Shown piece by piece: positions 36,943-46,156 of a stretch of 64,000 nt of DNA. The stretch is from Crateriforma sp964453205. Its GTDB lineage: Bacteria > Planctomycetota > Planctomycetia > Pirellulales > Pirellulaceae. The notes under the pieces were generated by a model. It searched no databases. It had not been told where the DNA came from and was given only the letters and a program-made list of their open reading frames with translations. How positions within the stretch are numbered: position 1 is the first letter of the stretch; each line of letters starts with the position of its first letter. The stretch spans positions 1 through 64,000 of the forward strand of contig CAYVRC010000006.1 in the NCBI GenBank assembly GCA_964453205.1, in the 5' to 3' direction. Position numbers and translations under genes: made by a program.

Positions 36943-38019
36943 ATGACTCGATTTGCTTTTGTTCGACGGTCACTTCTCGGTTACTGGTTTCCTCTGACGC
37001 TTGCCGGAATGGTCACGCTGGCCGCCGGGGCGGCCGTCGCGGACGACGACAACAAGGCCGATCCGAAGGAACCGAAGCCCGCGGCCGAACAAGCGGCCGA
37101 ATCGCCCGAGGCCGATGCCGCGAAGCCTGTCGCCGAGCCGGCCGACAAGAAACCCGCCGAGAAGAAACCCGCCGACAAGAAACCGGCTGACAAGAAACCG
37201 GCTGCGAAAAAGCCCGCTGCCGAGAAGAAAGCCGAGCAGCCCGAGCCCGCGGCCGTGTCGATCTTTGCCGACGAAGCTTTGGAGGACGTCGTCCGCGCCG
37301 AGGTGTTCGCCAAACGCTACACCGACGAACCGATCACCAAGGAAGACGTCGCCAGGATTTCACGCGTCGTCGGCGTTGACAAAAAGATCACCAGTTTGGA
37401 AGGGCTTCAACACTGCAAAGAGTTGATGTTGATCGACTTGCGTGACAACGCGATCAGCGATCTGTCCCCGATCGCCGGCCTGAAGCGTTTGCAATCGGTT
37501 TCCCTTGCCGACAACAAGATCAAAGACATCTCGCCGCTGAAAGACTTGACCGGGATGCAGTTGCTGGATCTGTCGAACAACAAGATCACCGACCTGACCC
37601 CCATCGCGTCGATGGATAATCTGCGCACCCTGTACGTCGCCGACAATCGTTTGACCGACATCGCGGTCGTTGCCAAATTGCCAAAGTTGTGGTCGTTGGA
37701 TTTGGCTCGAAACGAAATTCGCGATCTGCGTCCCGTCAGCGGGCTGGCTTGGTTGACGACATTGGAGATCACCGGAAACGAAGTCGATTCGCTCCAGCCG
37801 CTGGAAAAGCTTCGGGAGCTGGACATGTTGTTGATGTCGCGCAACAAGGTCGCCGACCTCGGTCCGCTGGTCGAAATGTGCAAGCGGGACGCCGAGGGCG
37901 AACGCCGCTTCGCGCCGTACCTGCAGGTCTATCTGGGCGGAAATCCGATCGGCGAAAAACAGCTCCAACAGGACAAAGCCCAGCTGGAATCGTTCGGCGT
38001 CGACGTGTTCGACCAGTGA
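36943..38019 (+). CDS. Secreted leucine-rich-repeat protein with Lys/Pro/Ala-rich linker
   Basis: From the ATG at 36943 (358 residues). A signal peptide ends near AAVADDD. Residues about 40-95 are a low-complexity KKPA(D/E) repeat (encoded at about 37144-37233), suited to spanning or binding cell-wall or anionic material. From about residue 135, internalin/SDS22-type leucine-rich repeats of 22 residues follow (LMLIDLRDNAISDLSPIAGLK, LQSVSLADNKIKDISPLKDLT and so on), about seven in all. These domains bind proteins; the partner is unknown. An ATG at 36928 would add five residues. The 3' two-thirds overlaps an antisense reading frame described separately. Confidence 0.88.
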   Translation: MTRFAFVRRSLLGYWFPLTLAGMVTLAAGAAVADDDNKADPKEPKPAAEQAAESPEADAAKPVAEPADKKPAEKKPADKKPADKKPAAKKPAAEKKAEQPEPAAVSIFADEALEDVVRAEVFAKRYTDEPITKEDVARISRVVGVDKKITSLEGLQHCKELMLIDLRDNAISDLSPIAGLKRLQSVSLADNKIKDISPLKDLTGMQLLDLSNNKITDLTPIASMDNLRTLYVADNRLTDIAVVAKLPKLWSLDLARNEIRDLRPVSGLAWLTTLEITGNEVDSLQPLEKLRELDMLLMSRNKVADLGPLVEMCKRDAEGERRFAPYLQVYLGGNPIGEKQLQQDKAQLESFGVDVFDQ

Positions 38020-38859
38020 TCGCCACGCGCTTTGCTCGCGATCCGTCTGCCCGCCCAGCCACCGTCGGACGGGAGAGTCGTCCGGGACCGGCCGTCTGCC
38101 GTGTTCGGTTTGCCGGTCCAATTCGCGATAGCGAATGTGGATCAGCTCGGTCAGCTCGTCGAACCGCTGGTCGACGTGTTTTTTGACCAGAGCATCGACG
38201 AATTTGCGGTCGACGGTCGCGTCATCGGCGACCGGATGGCGGATCGTGTTGTGCGTTTTCAAATCGTCCGAGAATCGCTCGGACGTGGCCGCCTGCGTCG
38301 AGATCCGGACGTGATCCAGTTCGTGTCGAATCAACGGCGAGTCCCAGAATCCTTCGGCCCCGTCGAACTTTCGCAGCCAGATTTCATGAACCGGCTCGAC
38401 GCTGATCCGGCTGAAACGAATCTTGATCGACAAGTAACGCTGGCCGGAATTGTGAACGAATCGCCAGCGGCAGTGGCTGCGAAAGTTCATCCGCAGCTCG
38501 AAACGGGTTTCGGCGTCGAAGCGGATGGATGTTCCCGCGGTCAGATGCGGCGACCCTCGGCCGCGTGAACCGTCCCCCGCCGTTGCCCGGTCGCCGCCAT
38601 TGGGTCGTCCGCCGACGACGAACGTGACGCGGCCGCGACGGATCAGATCCGCGCTCGGCTCCGGCGGAGTGCCCAGTTCGTCCAACGGCAACGGTCGCGG
38701 CGACTCGGTGTTTCGGTCGACCGTCGCCGCCGCTTCATCGGTTCTCCCCGGCGCGGGGACCAGGGCGGGAACCATGGCGAAGCCGATCCCCAGGACGAAA
38801 CTCGTCCATCGACGCGGTCGATGGCGATCGTGACGGCTACCGGGCGGTCGTGACGGCAT
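37360..38859 (-). CDS. Secreted protein with an HExxH motif; its frame overlaps the LRR gene antisense
   Basis: The first 280 or so residues look like a real protein. A basic signal peptide (SFVLGIGFAMVPALVPAPG) comes first, then a beta-rich region (ETRFELRMNFRSHCRWRFVHNSGQ), then RHELDHVRIS. That HExxH motif, in context, resembles DUF922-type putative metallopeptidases. The start is the ATG at 38859, overlapping the upstream sulfatase stop by 23 nt. The frame has no stop until 37360, so it runs 660 nt antisense through the LRR gene. That last part (Gln-rich, no domain) looks like a shadow of the LRR codons. A lost stop or frameshift near 38019 is likely, so the true C-terminus is uncertain. 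Confidence 0.6.
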   Translation of the reverse strand: MPSRPPGSRHDRHRPRRWTSFVLGIGFAMVPALVPAPGRTDEAAATVDRNTESPRPLPLDELGTPPEPSADLIRRGRVTFVVGGRPNGGDRATAGDGSRGRGSPHLTAGTSIRFDAETRFELRMNFRSHCRWRFVHNSGQRYLSIKIRFSRISVEPVHEIWLRKFDGAEGFWDSPLIRHELDHVRISTQAATSERFSDDLKTHNTIRHPVADDATVDRKFVDALVKKHVDQRFDELTELIHIRYRELDRQTEHGRRPVPDDSPVRRWLGGQTDREQSAWRSLVEHVDAERFQLGFVLLELFFADRISAQIDLQVRREAAFALGVPLAHFDQRTEVGDLVARHQQHVQLPKLFQRLERIDFVSGDLQCRQPSQPADGTQIANFVSSQIQRPQLWQFGNDRDVGQTIVGDVQGAQIIHRRDGGQVGDLVVRQIQQLHPGQVFQRRDVFDLVVGKGNRLQTLQAGDRGQIADRVVTQVDQHQLFAVLKPFQTGDLFVNADDA

Positions 38860-40420
38860 CGTAGACTTTGTTCGGAAAATCGGGTTCCACCGTCCGATTG
38901 TCGATGAACGCTTTTTCGAGTTGCCGGACGATTTCGGGACGCGACCCTGCCAGATCATTCGTCTCGCCGGGGTCGTTTGCCAGGTCATACAGTTCCCAAT
39001 CGGCCGGATTCTTCTTGGCGATGTCACGACGAACGGCTTTGAAGTCGCCCGAACGAATCACCGCCCAGCCGCCGTAGCCGCCGAAGTCCCAGATCATGGG
39101 GTCGTCGCGGGTCGATCGACCGGCTTTGATGGCGGCAAGCAGATCGATTCCGTCGGTCAACTGATCGATCGGGTTGCCTGCGAATGTCGAAGCCCCGGCG
39201 ACGGCCGCCAGGGTCGCAAACCAGTCGGGCAGGTAGGCCGGCAGGCTCACGACGCTGCCAGGTTCGATCACGCCGGGATAGCGGATCAGACAGGGCACTC
39301 GGATGCCGCCCTCGTAGGCGCTGCCTTTGAATCCTCGGAGCCCGCCTGCGGAACCGAAGAACGTGCAGGCCGCACCGCCGATGTGAAAGTTCGGATCCCG
39401 ACCGCCGTGCGTCGGCCCGTTGTCGGACGTGAAAACGACCAGCGTGTTGGCGGTCAGATTCAGATCGTCCAGTGTCGCCAGCACCGTCCCGACGTGTTCA
39501 TCCAAATCGCTGATCATGGCGGCGTAGGCGGCGCGGGGACGCGGGTGGGGCAAGTAGCCGTTCTGTCCGCGATAGACGCCGTGCCCGTCGAACTCGCCAC
39601 CCTCCTCGTCCCAAGCTTGCGGGTAACGGTCGATCCATTCCTGTGGCGGCTGCATCGCGACGTGCGGCTCGGTGAACGGCAGGTAAGCGAAAAAGGGTTC
39701 GGATGAATGTTTGCGGATGAACTCCACCGCTTCGTTCAAGATCAGATCCGGCGCGTAGTTCTCCGCGCGATAGTCGTCCGCGACGACTTCGCCCTTCGGT
39801 TTCCGGTCGTGACCGGGAATCGGGTAGTTGTTGATGCGGACCTCTCGTTCGTCGCTGTCCAAAAACGGCGGATAAAAACTGTGCGCGTTTCGTTGTCCGT
39901 TGTAGCCATAGAAGCGGTCGAAGCCTTGTTTGATCGGCGACCCGGAAGTGTTCGACGGTCCCAGTCCCCACTTTCCGAACGCTCCGGTGGCGTATCCGGC
40001 CGATTTCAGCACCTCCGCGATCGTGATCGCTTCGTCGGTAATCGGGAACTGCCCCGGAAAGATTCGTCCGTTGCCCGAGTCGCGGTTGTTGCGAATCTGC
40101 GCGTGCCCCAGATGCCGACCCGTCATCAACGTGCACCTCGCCGGCGCACAGACCGGTGCACCGGAGTAGTGCTGCGTCAATCTGGCCCCTTGTTCGGCCA
40201 GCCGATCCAAATTAGGTGTCTTGATCTTGTCTTGACCGTAACTGCCCAGTTCTCCATAGCCCAAATCATCGGCCATGATGAAGACGATGTTCGGCGGAGA
40301 GGTGGTCGCATCCTCCGCGACACAGGGGCGACAGGCCGGACCGGCGACCAAGCCGATCGGGATGAACATCCACAGCGCCAACCGCATAGAAACGGTGATC
40401 AAGCGGGACAGTCGGTTCAT
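38837..40420 (-). CDS. Secreted sulfatase (arylsulfatase A-like)
   Basis: From the ATG at 40420, 527 residues. The signal peptide ends near ACRPCVAED. The alkaline-phosphatase fold begins PPNIVFIMADDLGYGELGSYG (metal-binding Asp pair). The sulfatase signature CAPARCTLMTGRH holds Cys91, the residue to be converted to formylglycine. Further conserved parts are GKWGLG, SDNGPTHGG and ELYDLANDPGETNDLAG. It hydrolyses sulfate esters, probably on marine polysaccharides, in the periplasm or outside; the substrate is unknown. No sulfatase-maturing enzyme (FGE or anSME) is in the window. The start codon called at 40429 by a longer frame is a TTG and less likely. Confidence 0.94.
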   Translation of the reverse strand: MNRLSRLITVSMRLALWMFIPIGLVAGPACRPCVAEDATTSPPNIVFIMADDLGYGELGSYGQDKIKTPNLDRLAEQGARLTQHYSGAPVCAPARCTLMTGRHLGHAQIRNNRDSGNGRIFPGQFPITDEAITIAEVLKSAGYATGAFGKWGLGPSNTSGSPIKQGFDRFYGYNGQRNAHSFYPPFLDSDEREVRINNYPIPGHDRKPKGEVVADDYRAENYAPDLILNEAVEFIRKHSSEPFFAYLPFTEPHVAMQPPQEWIDRYPQAWDEEGGEFDGHGVYRGQNGYLPHPRPRAAYAAMISDLDEHVGTVLATLDDLNLTANTLVVFTSDNGPTHGGRDPNFHIGGAACTFFGSAGGLRGFKGSAYEGGIRVPCLIRYPGVIEPGSVVSLPAYLPDWFATLAAVAGASTFAGNPIDQLTDGIDLLAAIKAGRSTRDDPMIWDFGGYGGWAVIRSGDFKAVRRDIAKKNPADWELYDLANDPGETNDLAGSRPEIVRQLEKAFIDNRTVEPDFPNKVYDAVTTAR

Positions 40421-40622
40421 GGTGGACAACGTGGCTCGGTGGAAAACGGGGCGTGTCTCGCGGGCGACGGGATCGCGACGGTGTCAAGCAATCGACAATG
40501 ATAACCGCTCGGCAGCTTCCTCGCCGTCGCCCGTGACGAGCGGGACCCGTTTACACTGAGAGGGTCGGATCGGCGGTTCATCACTCGCCGTGAATCCCCA
40601 CCCCGTTTCCCTTGACACCTTG

Positions 40623-42971
40623 ATGAAAAAGATGCCAGCTCTGCCCCGTCGCGACGCTTTGAAATTACTCGGAATCGGATCGGCTGCCGCCGGATCCCCC
40701 GCCCCCACGACCGCCGCCCAGGACGCCGGCGCGTCCGCACCCAGTTCACCGGACGTGACGCACCGATCCGCCTGGGACCAGACGTTCGATCGCGTCTTTT
40801 TGGGCGGTGATTATTGGGCCAACCCGATGGAGGATTGGCGAGTCGCGGACGGGGCGGCGGAATGCTTGACGACTGGCGGGAATCGCAACATCCAGTTGTT
40901 GACGCATCAACTGGTCGACGCGGGCAAGCCGTTCGAGACGTCCGTGACCGTGCGGCACGTCGAGACCGGCCGCGACGACGGCGGTGTCGGCTTTCGCGTC
41001 GGCGTGAAGTCGGAGATCAACGAGTACCGCAGCAACCTGTTCGCCAAGAGCGGCATCGCGGCCGGGCTTCGCGACGGAGCCCTCGTGATCGAGAGGAAAT
41101 CCCGACCCATCGACGGTGCCCGAAAGCCTCAACACGTGACCTTGAAACTGACCGGCCGCCCGGCGGGCGATCGCGTCGAGTTGACCTTGCAAGCGACGGG
41201 ACAAGACGGAGCCGTGTTGGGCGAATTGTCTCACAGCGTCGACGCGGGGAAATTGCTCGGGAACATCGCGTTGGTCAACAACTTCAACCCGGCCCTGAAC
41301 AAGGGTCAGGGCGCTCGCTATCGTTTCGCCGATTGGACGGTCGCCGGCGACGCCTTCGAAGTCAATCCGCAACGCGCGTTCGGACCGATCCTGTGGTCGA
41401 TGTATTCGCTGAGCGATTCGCGGAGCGACGAAGGCTTTGTCATGAAGATCACGGCGCTGACCGGACCGATGGGCGTCGACGATTCACAAGACGTCGAATT
41501 GCGAGTCCGTCGCGAGGGCGGCGATTGGGAATCCATGGGCACCGCGTCACTGGACACCGACGCCTGGACCGCGACTTTCCGATTGGCGAATTGGGACGAG
41601 ACCCGGCCGGCCGATTACGAATTGGGGTACCGCGAAAAAAGACGCCGCGGCGATGCGGTCGAATCGAAATGGACCGGTCGGATCAAAGCCAACCCGTCGG
41701 GTCGTCCGCTGCGGATGGCGGGACTGACTTGCCAAAACGATTACGGTTTTCCCTACCAGCCGGTGTCGGACAACTTGATCAAGTTGGATCCGGACTTGTT
41801 GTATTTTTCCGGCGATCAGTTGTACGAAAATCATGGCGGTTTCGGGCTGATTCGTCAGCCCGCTGAACCGGCGATCTTGAATTACTTGCGAAAGTACTAC
41901 CAGCACGGCTTGTCGTTCCGCGACGCGATGAAAGACCGGCCCACGATTTGTTTGGCCGACGATCACGATGTCTTCCAAGGCAACATCTGGGGCGAAGGCG
42001 GCAAGCCGATGGACATCGACGCCGGCGGCACGTCGTCCAACGGCGGCTACATCGAACCGGCCCGCATGGTCAACGTCGTGCATCGCACGAACACGTCCCA
42101 TCATCCTGATTTTTACGATCCTACGCCCGTGTTGCAGGGCATCAGCGTGTATTACGGCGACATGGTGTACGGTAACGTGGGCTTCGCGATTCTGGCCGAC
42201 CGTCAATGGAAAAGCGGCCCGCAAAACGTCGACACCGGCAGCGGCCGCGCCGATCACCTGACGGACCGCAGCATTGACCCGAAAGGCTTGGACAAGCCGG
42301 GCTTGGTGTTGCTGGGCAAACGTCAAGAAGATTTCCTGAAACAATGGGCCGACGATTGGCGGGGTCACGAGATGAAAGTCGTGCTCAGCCAAACCGTTTT
42401 CGCCGGAGTCGCCACACATCACGGCGGTAAGGACGGTTACTTGGTCGCCGACCTGGACTGTGGCGGCTGGCCGCAGACCCCTCGCGACCGGGCCATCCGC
42501 TTGATGACCGCCGCCAAACCCTTGCACGTCAACGGCGATCAACACCTGACGACGTTGGTCCAGTACGGGGTCGATCGACAGCGTGACGGGTGCTGGTCGT
42601 TCTGCACGCCGGCGATCGCGGTCGGGTATCCGCGTTGGTGGCGCCCCGACGAGATGGAAATGCCGCATCAGAATCGTCCCGAACACGGCTTGCCGAACAC
42701 GGGCGAATACGTCGACGGTTTGGGCAACAAAGCTTACGTTTACGCCGTCGGAAATCCGGAAGTCGGGACGAAGAAGAATCGCTACGAAAAGGCGCACCAA
42801 AAGGCCAGCGGATTCGGGATGATCACGATCGACACGCGGGCCAAGACGTACACGCTCGACGCGTTCCGTTTCTTGGTCGACGCGACCGATGGGAATCCGG
42901 GCAACCAATTCCCCGGTTGGCCGGTGACGATCCATCAGGACGAAAACGGCGGCGAAAACCGACTTTCGTAG
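40623..42971 (+). CDS. PhoD-like metallophosphatase (alkaline phosphatase D family), Tat-exported
   Basis: The ATG at 40623 gives 782 residues beginning MKKMPALPRRDALKLLGIG, a Tat signal with twin arginine. A beta-sandwich region (about 50-260) resembles a concanavalin/laminin-G fold. The PhoD-like part follows: PLRMAGLTCQND, LDPDLLYFSGDQLYENHGG, TICLADDHDVFQGNIWG, ADRQWK, LSQTVFAG and HVNGDQHLTTLVQYG. The Asp and His residues of these motifs would bind the metal ions. Members cleave phosphate mono- or diesters outside the cytoplasm. About 200 nt of noncoding sequence separates it from the divergent sulfatase gene. Confidence 0.88.
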   Translation: MKKMPALPRRDALKLLGIGSAAAGSPAPTTAAQDAGASAPSSPDVTHRSAWDQTFDRVFLGGDYWANPMEDWRVADGAAECLTTGGNRNIQLLTHQLVDAGKPFETSVTVRHVETGRDDGGVGFRVGVKSEINEYRSNLFAKSGIAAGLRDGALVIERKSRPIDGARKPQHVTLKLTGRPAGDRVELTLQATGQDGAVLGELSHSVDAGKLLGNIALVNNFNPALNKGQGARYRFADWTVAGDAFEVNPQRAFGPILWSMYSLSDSRSDEGFVMKITALTGPMGVDDSQDVELRVRREGGDWESMGTASLDTDAWTATFRLANWDETRPADYELGYREKRRRGDAVESKWTGRIKANPSGRPLRMAGLTCQNDYGFPYQPVSDNLIKLDPDLLYFSGDQLYENHGGFGLIRQPAEPAILNYLRKYYQHGLSFRDAMKDRPTICLADDHDVFQGNIWGEGGKPMDIDAGGTSSNGGYIEPARMVNVVHRTNTSHHPDFYDPTPVLQGISVYYGDMVYGNVGFAILADRQWKSGPQNVDTGSGRADHLTDRSIDPKGLDKPGLVLLGKRQEDFLKQWADDWRGHEMKVVLSQTVFAGVATHHGGKDGYLVADLDCGGWPQTPRDRAIRLMTAAKPLHVNGDQHLTTLVQYGVDRQRDGCWSFCTPAIAVGYPRWWRPDEMEMPHQNRPEHGLPNTGEYVDGLGNKAYVYAVGNPEVGTKKNRYEKAHQKASGFGMITIDTRAKTYTLDAFRFLVDATDGNPGNQFPGWPVTIHQDENGGENRLS

Positions 42972-43015
42972 ACGCCGCTTTCGCCACGATCGCGCCCCCC
43001 CCCGGTCGCGTCGGT

Positions 43016-44143
43016 TCACGGCACCACCGTTTTGGCTTTTTCGCCGGCGTGTTCTTGCACGTAGGTCGGCACGGCGTAACCGGGCAACCGGTCCCGTAGC
43101 CGACGGACCAGATCGACTCCGACTTTCGGATCGACTTCGAAGTGCGCCGCGCCTCGGACGCGGTCCAACTGGTGCAGGTAGTAAGGCTGGACGCGATGGT
43201 CGACCAGGGTTCGGCACAGGTCCTCCAGGACGTGCACCGAATCGTTGACGCCACGAAGCAGCACAGCTTGATTCAAAACGGGAATGCCACGCCCGACCAT
43301 GCGGTCGATCGCGTCGATGACGGCTTGGTCGATTTCCGCGGCATGGTTGCAATGGATGACCATCCAGGGGGTGGCACGCAGCGAGCCGACGGTCGTCAAG
43401 AAAGCTTCGTTGATCCGCTGGGGGATCACGACGGGCATCCGCGAATGAAAACGGATTCGACGCACATGATCGATCGCGTCGATCGCGCCGAGCAGTTCGG
43501 CGAGTTGCCCGTCGGCGAGCGTCAGCGGGTCGCCCCCGCTCAACAGCACTTCGTCGATCTCCGGATGCTCGCGCAGGTATGCCAAAGCCTGGCCCCAACC
43601 GCTTCGCCGGCTGGCCGCTTCCTGGTACGGAAATTCCCGGCGGAAACAGTATCGACAATGCACGCCGCAGGCCGACGTCGTGATCAACAAGGCTCGGGAG
43701 TCGTATTTATGCAGCAGCGAATCACGTACCGTCGCCGACAGATCGCCGACCGGGTCCGCGTCGAACCCGTCGACCTCAAGATCTTCCCGGGCGACGGCCA
43801 AGACCTGTTTCAACAAGGGATCCTCGGGATCGCCGGGTTTCATTCGCGAAAGAAATTCCAGCGGCACGAAGGTCGGAAAAGTCGTTCGGCGGGAGAGGTC
43901 CGTCCGGTCGCCCAGGCCCAGTCGGGTCAGCAATTCCGCCGAATCCCGGACGGCCAGCTTCATCGCCGTTTGCCAGGCCACCGGGGGTGAATCGGAGGGC
44001 CGGTCGGCGCGGAACCCCGTCGGGACAAATTCCGCTTCGGCCGTTAAACTCCGCCCCACGGAGGCGGACGGTTGTCTGGATTGTGACTCAGTCAATGTTG
44101 TTTCGGCCCTGTGTTTTTCATTTTTTTCGAAACCCAACTGCAT
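43016..44143 (-). CDS. epmB: EF-P beta-lysylation protein EpmB (KamA-family radical SAM)
   Basis: A 375-residue protein. After a variable N-terminus, AWQTAMKLAVRDSAELLTRLGL matches the start of EpmB. The radical-SAM cluster motif CGVHCRYC is at Cys159, Cys163 and Cys166 in LLITTSACGVHCRYCFRREFPY. Further conserved parts are VLLSGGDPLTL, RIRFHSRMPVVIPQRI, IHCNHAAEID and PYYLHQLDRVRGAAHFEVD. EpmB converts alpha-lysine to beta-lysine for attachment to EF-P. The efp gene starts 39 nt away on the other strand, which supports EpmB over a catabolic lysine 2,3-aminomutase. EpmA was not seen in the window. The ATG at 44143 was chosen because the frame further upstream is antisense to efp. Confidence 0.93.
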   Translation of the reverse strand: MQLGFEKNEKHRAETTLTESQSRQPSASVGRSLTAEAEFVPTGFRADRPSDSPPVAWQTAMKLAVRDSAELLTRLGLGDRTDLSRRTTFPTFVPLEFLSRMKPGDPEDPLLKQVLAVAREDLEVDGFDADPVGDLSATVRDSLLHKYDSRALLITTSACGVHCRYCFRREFPYQEAASRRSGWGQALAYLREHPEIDEVLLSGGDPLTLADGQLAELLGAIDAIDHVRRIRFHSRMPVVIPQRINEAFLTTVGSLRATPWMVIHCNHAAEIDQAVIDAIDRMVGRGIPVLNQAVLLRGVNDSVHVLEDLCRTLVDHRVQPYYLHQLDRVRGAAHFEVDPKVGVDLVRRLRDRLPGYAVPTYVQEHAGEKAKTVVP

Positions 44144-44182
44144 CACGAAAGCGGAGCCTGACCCGACGGTCGGGAGGAAGAC

Positions 44183-44752
44183 GTGGCGACCTATAACACA
44201 AGCGATTTCCGCAAAGGACTGAAAGTCCAGATCGACGGCGAGCCTTATCTGATGACGGAAATGAACTTCGTCAAGCCGGGCAAAGGAAATGCGTTTTACA
44301 AATGCCGGATGAAAAACCTGATTCGTGGGACGACTTTGGAGCGAACCTACAAGGGCGGCGACAGCTTGGAATCGGCCGACGTCGAGACGACCGACGTCCA
44401 GTTTCTGTACCGTCAGGGTGTCGATTACGTGTTCATGGACGGCACGACTTTTGAACAGTACGAAGTCAGCGAAGAAGTCGCCGGCGACATCTGGAAATAT
44501 TTGAAAGACGGCATGAGTTGTCAAATGACGCTGTACAACGGCAACGCGATCACGATCGAACCTCCGATCCAGGTGGAACTGGAAGTCGTCGATTGCGCCC
44601 CCGGTGCCAAAGGCGACACGGCGACCAACGTCACCAAGCCCGCCAAGGTCGAAACCGATGCCGAATTCATCGTGCCCGGCTTCATCAAGGTCGGCAATGT
44701 GATCAAGATCGACACGCGAACCGGCGATTACGTGGAACGCGTCAGCAACTGA
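44183..44752 (+). CDS. efp: Translation elongation factor P
   Basis: The 189-residue protein has the three beta-barrel domains of EF-P. The modification loop FVKPGKGNAFYKCRMKN places Lys34 at the beta-lysylation position known from E. coli. C-terminal signatures GTTLERTYKGGDS and VPGFIKVGNVIKIDTRTGDYVERV are present. EF-P relieves ribosome stalling at polyproline. The start is GTG at 44183 with an excellent ribosome-binding site GGGAGG (44172-44177). epmB lies divergently next to it, and mgtE begins 1 nt after the stop. Confidence 0.97.
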   Translation: MATYNTSDFRKGLKVQIDGEPYLMTEMNFVKPGKGNAFYKCRMKNLIRGTTLERTYKGGDSLESADVETTDVQFLYRQGVDYVFMDGTTFEQYEVSEEVAGDIWKYLKDGMSCQMTLYNGNAITIEPPIQVELEVVDCAPGAKGDTATNVTKPAKVETDAEFIVPGFIKVGNVIKIDTRTGDYVERVSN

Positions 44753-44753
44753 A

Positions 44754-46106
44754 ATGACAAACACTCTGTTCCTGCCCGAACTGCGCGAGATGCTCGCCGA
44801 TCAAAATCGGGCGGAGCTGGAGGAGTTTTGCCGGACGCTGAACCCCGGTCGCACCGCCGAGTTCATGGAAGGCCTGTCGGACGAAGAGGTCTGGCAGGTC
44901 CTGCAGTTCGCCGACGGGGAACGTCGCGCCGAGATCTTCGGCTATTTCGAGGAATCGCGGCAGTTGTCGATGCTGGAGTTGCATCCGGCCGACCAGGTCG
45001 CCGCGCTGATCGAAGTCCTGCCCGACGACGACCGTGTCGACTTGCTGCAAGAACTGCAAGACGATCACGTCGCTTCGATCTTGCCGTTACTGCCCGTCGA
45101 CGATCGCCGCAATATCCAGCGATTGCGGTCTTACCGAGAGGGCACCGCCGGGGCGCTGATGACCACCGAGGTCGCCAAACTGGCCCACCGGTTGACCGTC
45201 GGCGAAGCCCTGGAGGAACTGAGTCGCCAAGCCGGCGAGCTGGAGACGATTTACTACCTCTATGTCGTGGACGATGAGAATCATCTCAGCGGCATCGTTT
45301 CGACGCGCCAACTCGTCTCCTCTTTGAACCATCCCGAGCGGACGCTCGGCGACATGATGGAATCCGATGTGATCGTCGCGATCGTCGACGAGGACCAAGA
45401 ATCCGTCGCCGAGAAAGTCGAAAAGTTCAATCTGCTGGCGATCCCCGTCGTCGATTCGGGGAGGCAACTGTTGGGAATCATCACGCACGACGACGTGATC
45501 GACGTCGTCCGCGAAGAACTGACCGAAGACGCCCAACGGATCGCCGCGGTCGCGCCGCTGGAAAGTGATTTCCTGCGGATCGGTCTGGTCCTGCTTTCTT
45601 GGAAACGTGGCATCTGGCTCACGATTCTGTTCTTCGCGGCGTTGTTGACCGCGTTCGCCCTGCGGCACTACGAGGCGGAATTGGAACGCTTCACTTGGCT
45701 GGTTTGGTTCATCCCCTTGATCATCAGCGCCGGCGGAAACTCGGGCAGCCAATCGGCGACCTTGGTGATCACGGCGATGACCGGTGGCGAAGTCCAGTTC
45801 AAGGACTGGCGGCGAGTGCTCGCACGCGAAGCAGTTGTGTCGCTGTTGCTGGGCATTTTCATCTCTCTGATCGGTTTCCTCGTGGCGGTGTTCATCGCGC
45901 CGAGTGCCTCGGACGCCTTGGTGATCCCGCTGACCTTGTTGTCGGTCATGGTGTGCGGCTGTCTGTGCGGCGCTGCCTTGCCGATGGTGTTCAAACGCAT
46001 CGGTCTGGATCCCGCCTTGATGAGCAACCCTTTCGTTGCCGGGATCGTCGACATCTTGGGAATCGTGATCTACATCAACGTGGCGAGGGTCGTGTTGACA
46101 GCCTAG
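44754..46106 (+). CDS. mgtE: Magnesium transporter MgtE
   Basis: A 450-residue protein with the complete MgtE layout. The N-terminal superhelical domain (about 1-125) contains LHPADQVAALIEVLPDDDRVDLLQEL. Two CBS domains follow (about 128-255; EGTAGALMTTEV, LGDMMESDVIVAI). Five transmembrane helices complete it, with GGNSGSQSATLVI and the pore-lining GIVDILGIVIYINVARVVL. It is a Mg2+-gated Mg2+ channel of the inner membrane. The ATG follows the efp stop by 1 nt, so the two are co-transcribed, unlike the usual stand-alone mgtE with an M-box leader. Confidence 0.95.
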   Translation: MTNTLFLPELREMLADQNRAELEEFCRTLNPGRTAEFMEGLSDEEVWQVLQFADGERRAEIFGYFEESRQLSMLELHPADQVAALIEVLPDDDRVDLLQELQDDHVASILPLLPVDDRRNIQRLRSYREGTAGALMTTEVAKLAHRLTVGEALEELSRQAGELETIYYLYVVDDENHLSGIVSTRQLVSSLNHPERTLGDMMESDVIVAIVDEDQESVAEKVEKFNLLAIPVVDSGRQLLGIITHDDVIDVVREELTEDAQRIAAVAPLESDFLRIGLVLLSWKRGIWLTILFFAALLTAFALRHYEAELERFTWLVWFIPLIISAGGNSGSQSATLVITAMTGGEVQFKDWRRVLAREAVVSLLLGIFISLIGFLVAVFIAPSASDALVIPLTLLSVMVCGCLCGAALPMVFKRIGLDPALMSNPFVAGIVDILGIVIYINVARVVLTA

Positions 46107-46156
46107 CGCTTCAAATTTCAGCCTGAATAATGCACGTCGTTTCGTCGGTCAGCGTG

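Noticed and set aside
41547..43658. Long minus-strand frame (703 codons) antisense to the PhoD-like phosphatase
   Set aside because: Arg/Pro-rich with no domain, and it lies opposite two well-supported genes. High-GC antisense frames commonly stay open.
44144..44764. Upstream extension of epmB by about 207 residues
   Set aside because: It is antisense to efp and lacks EpmB similarity. EpmB proteins begin near the ATG at 44143.
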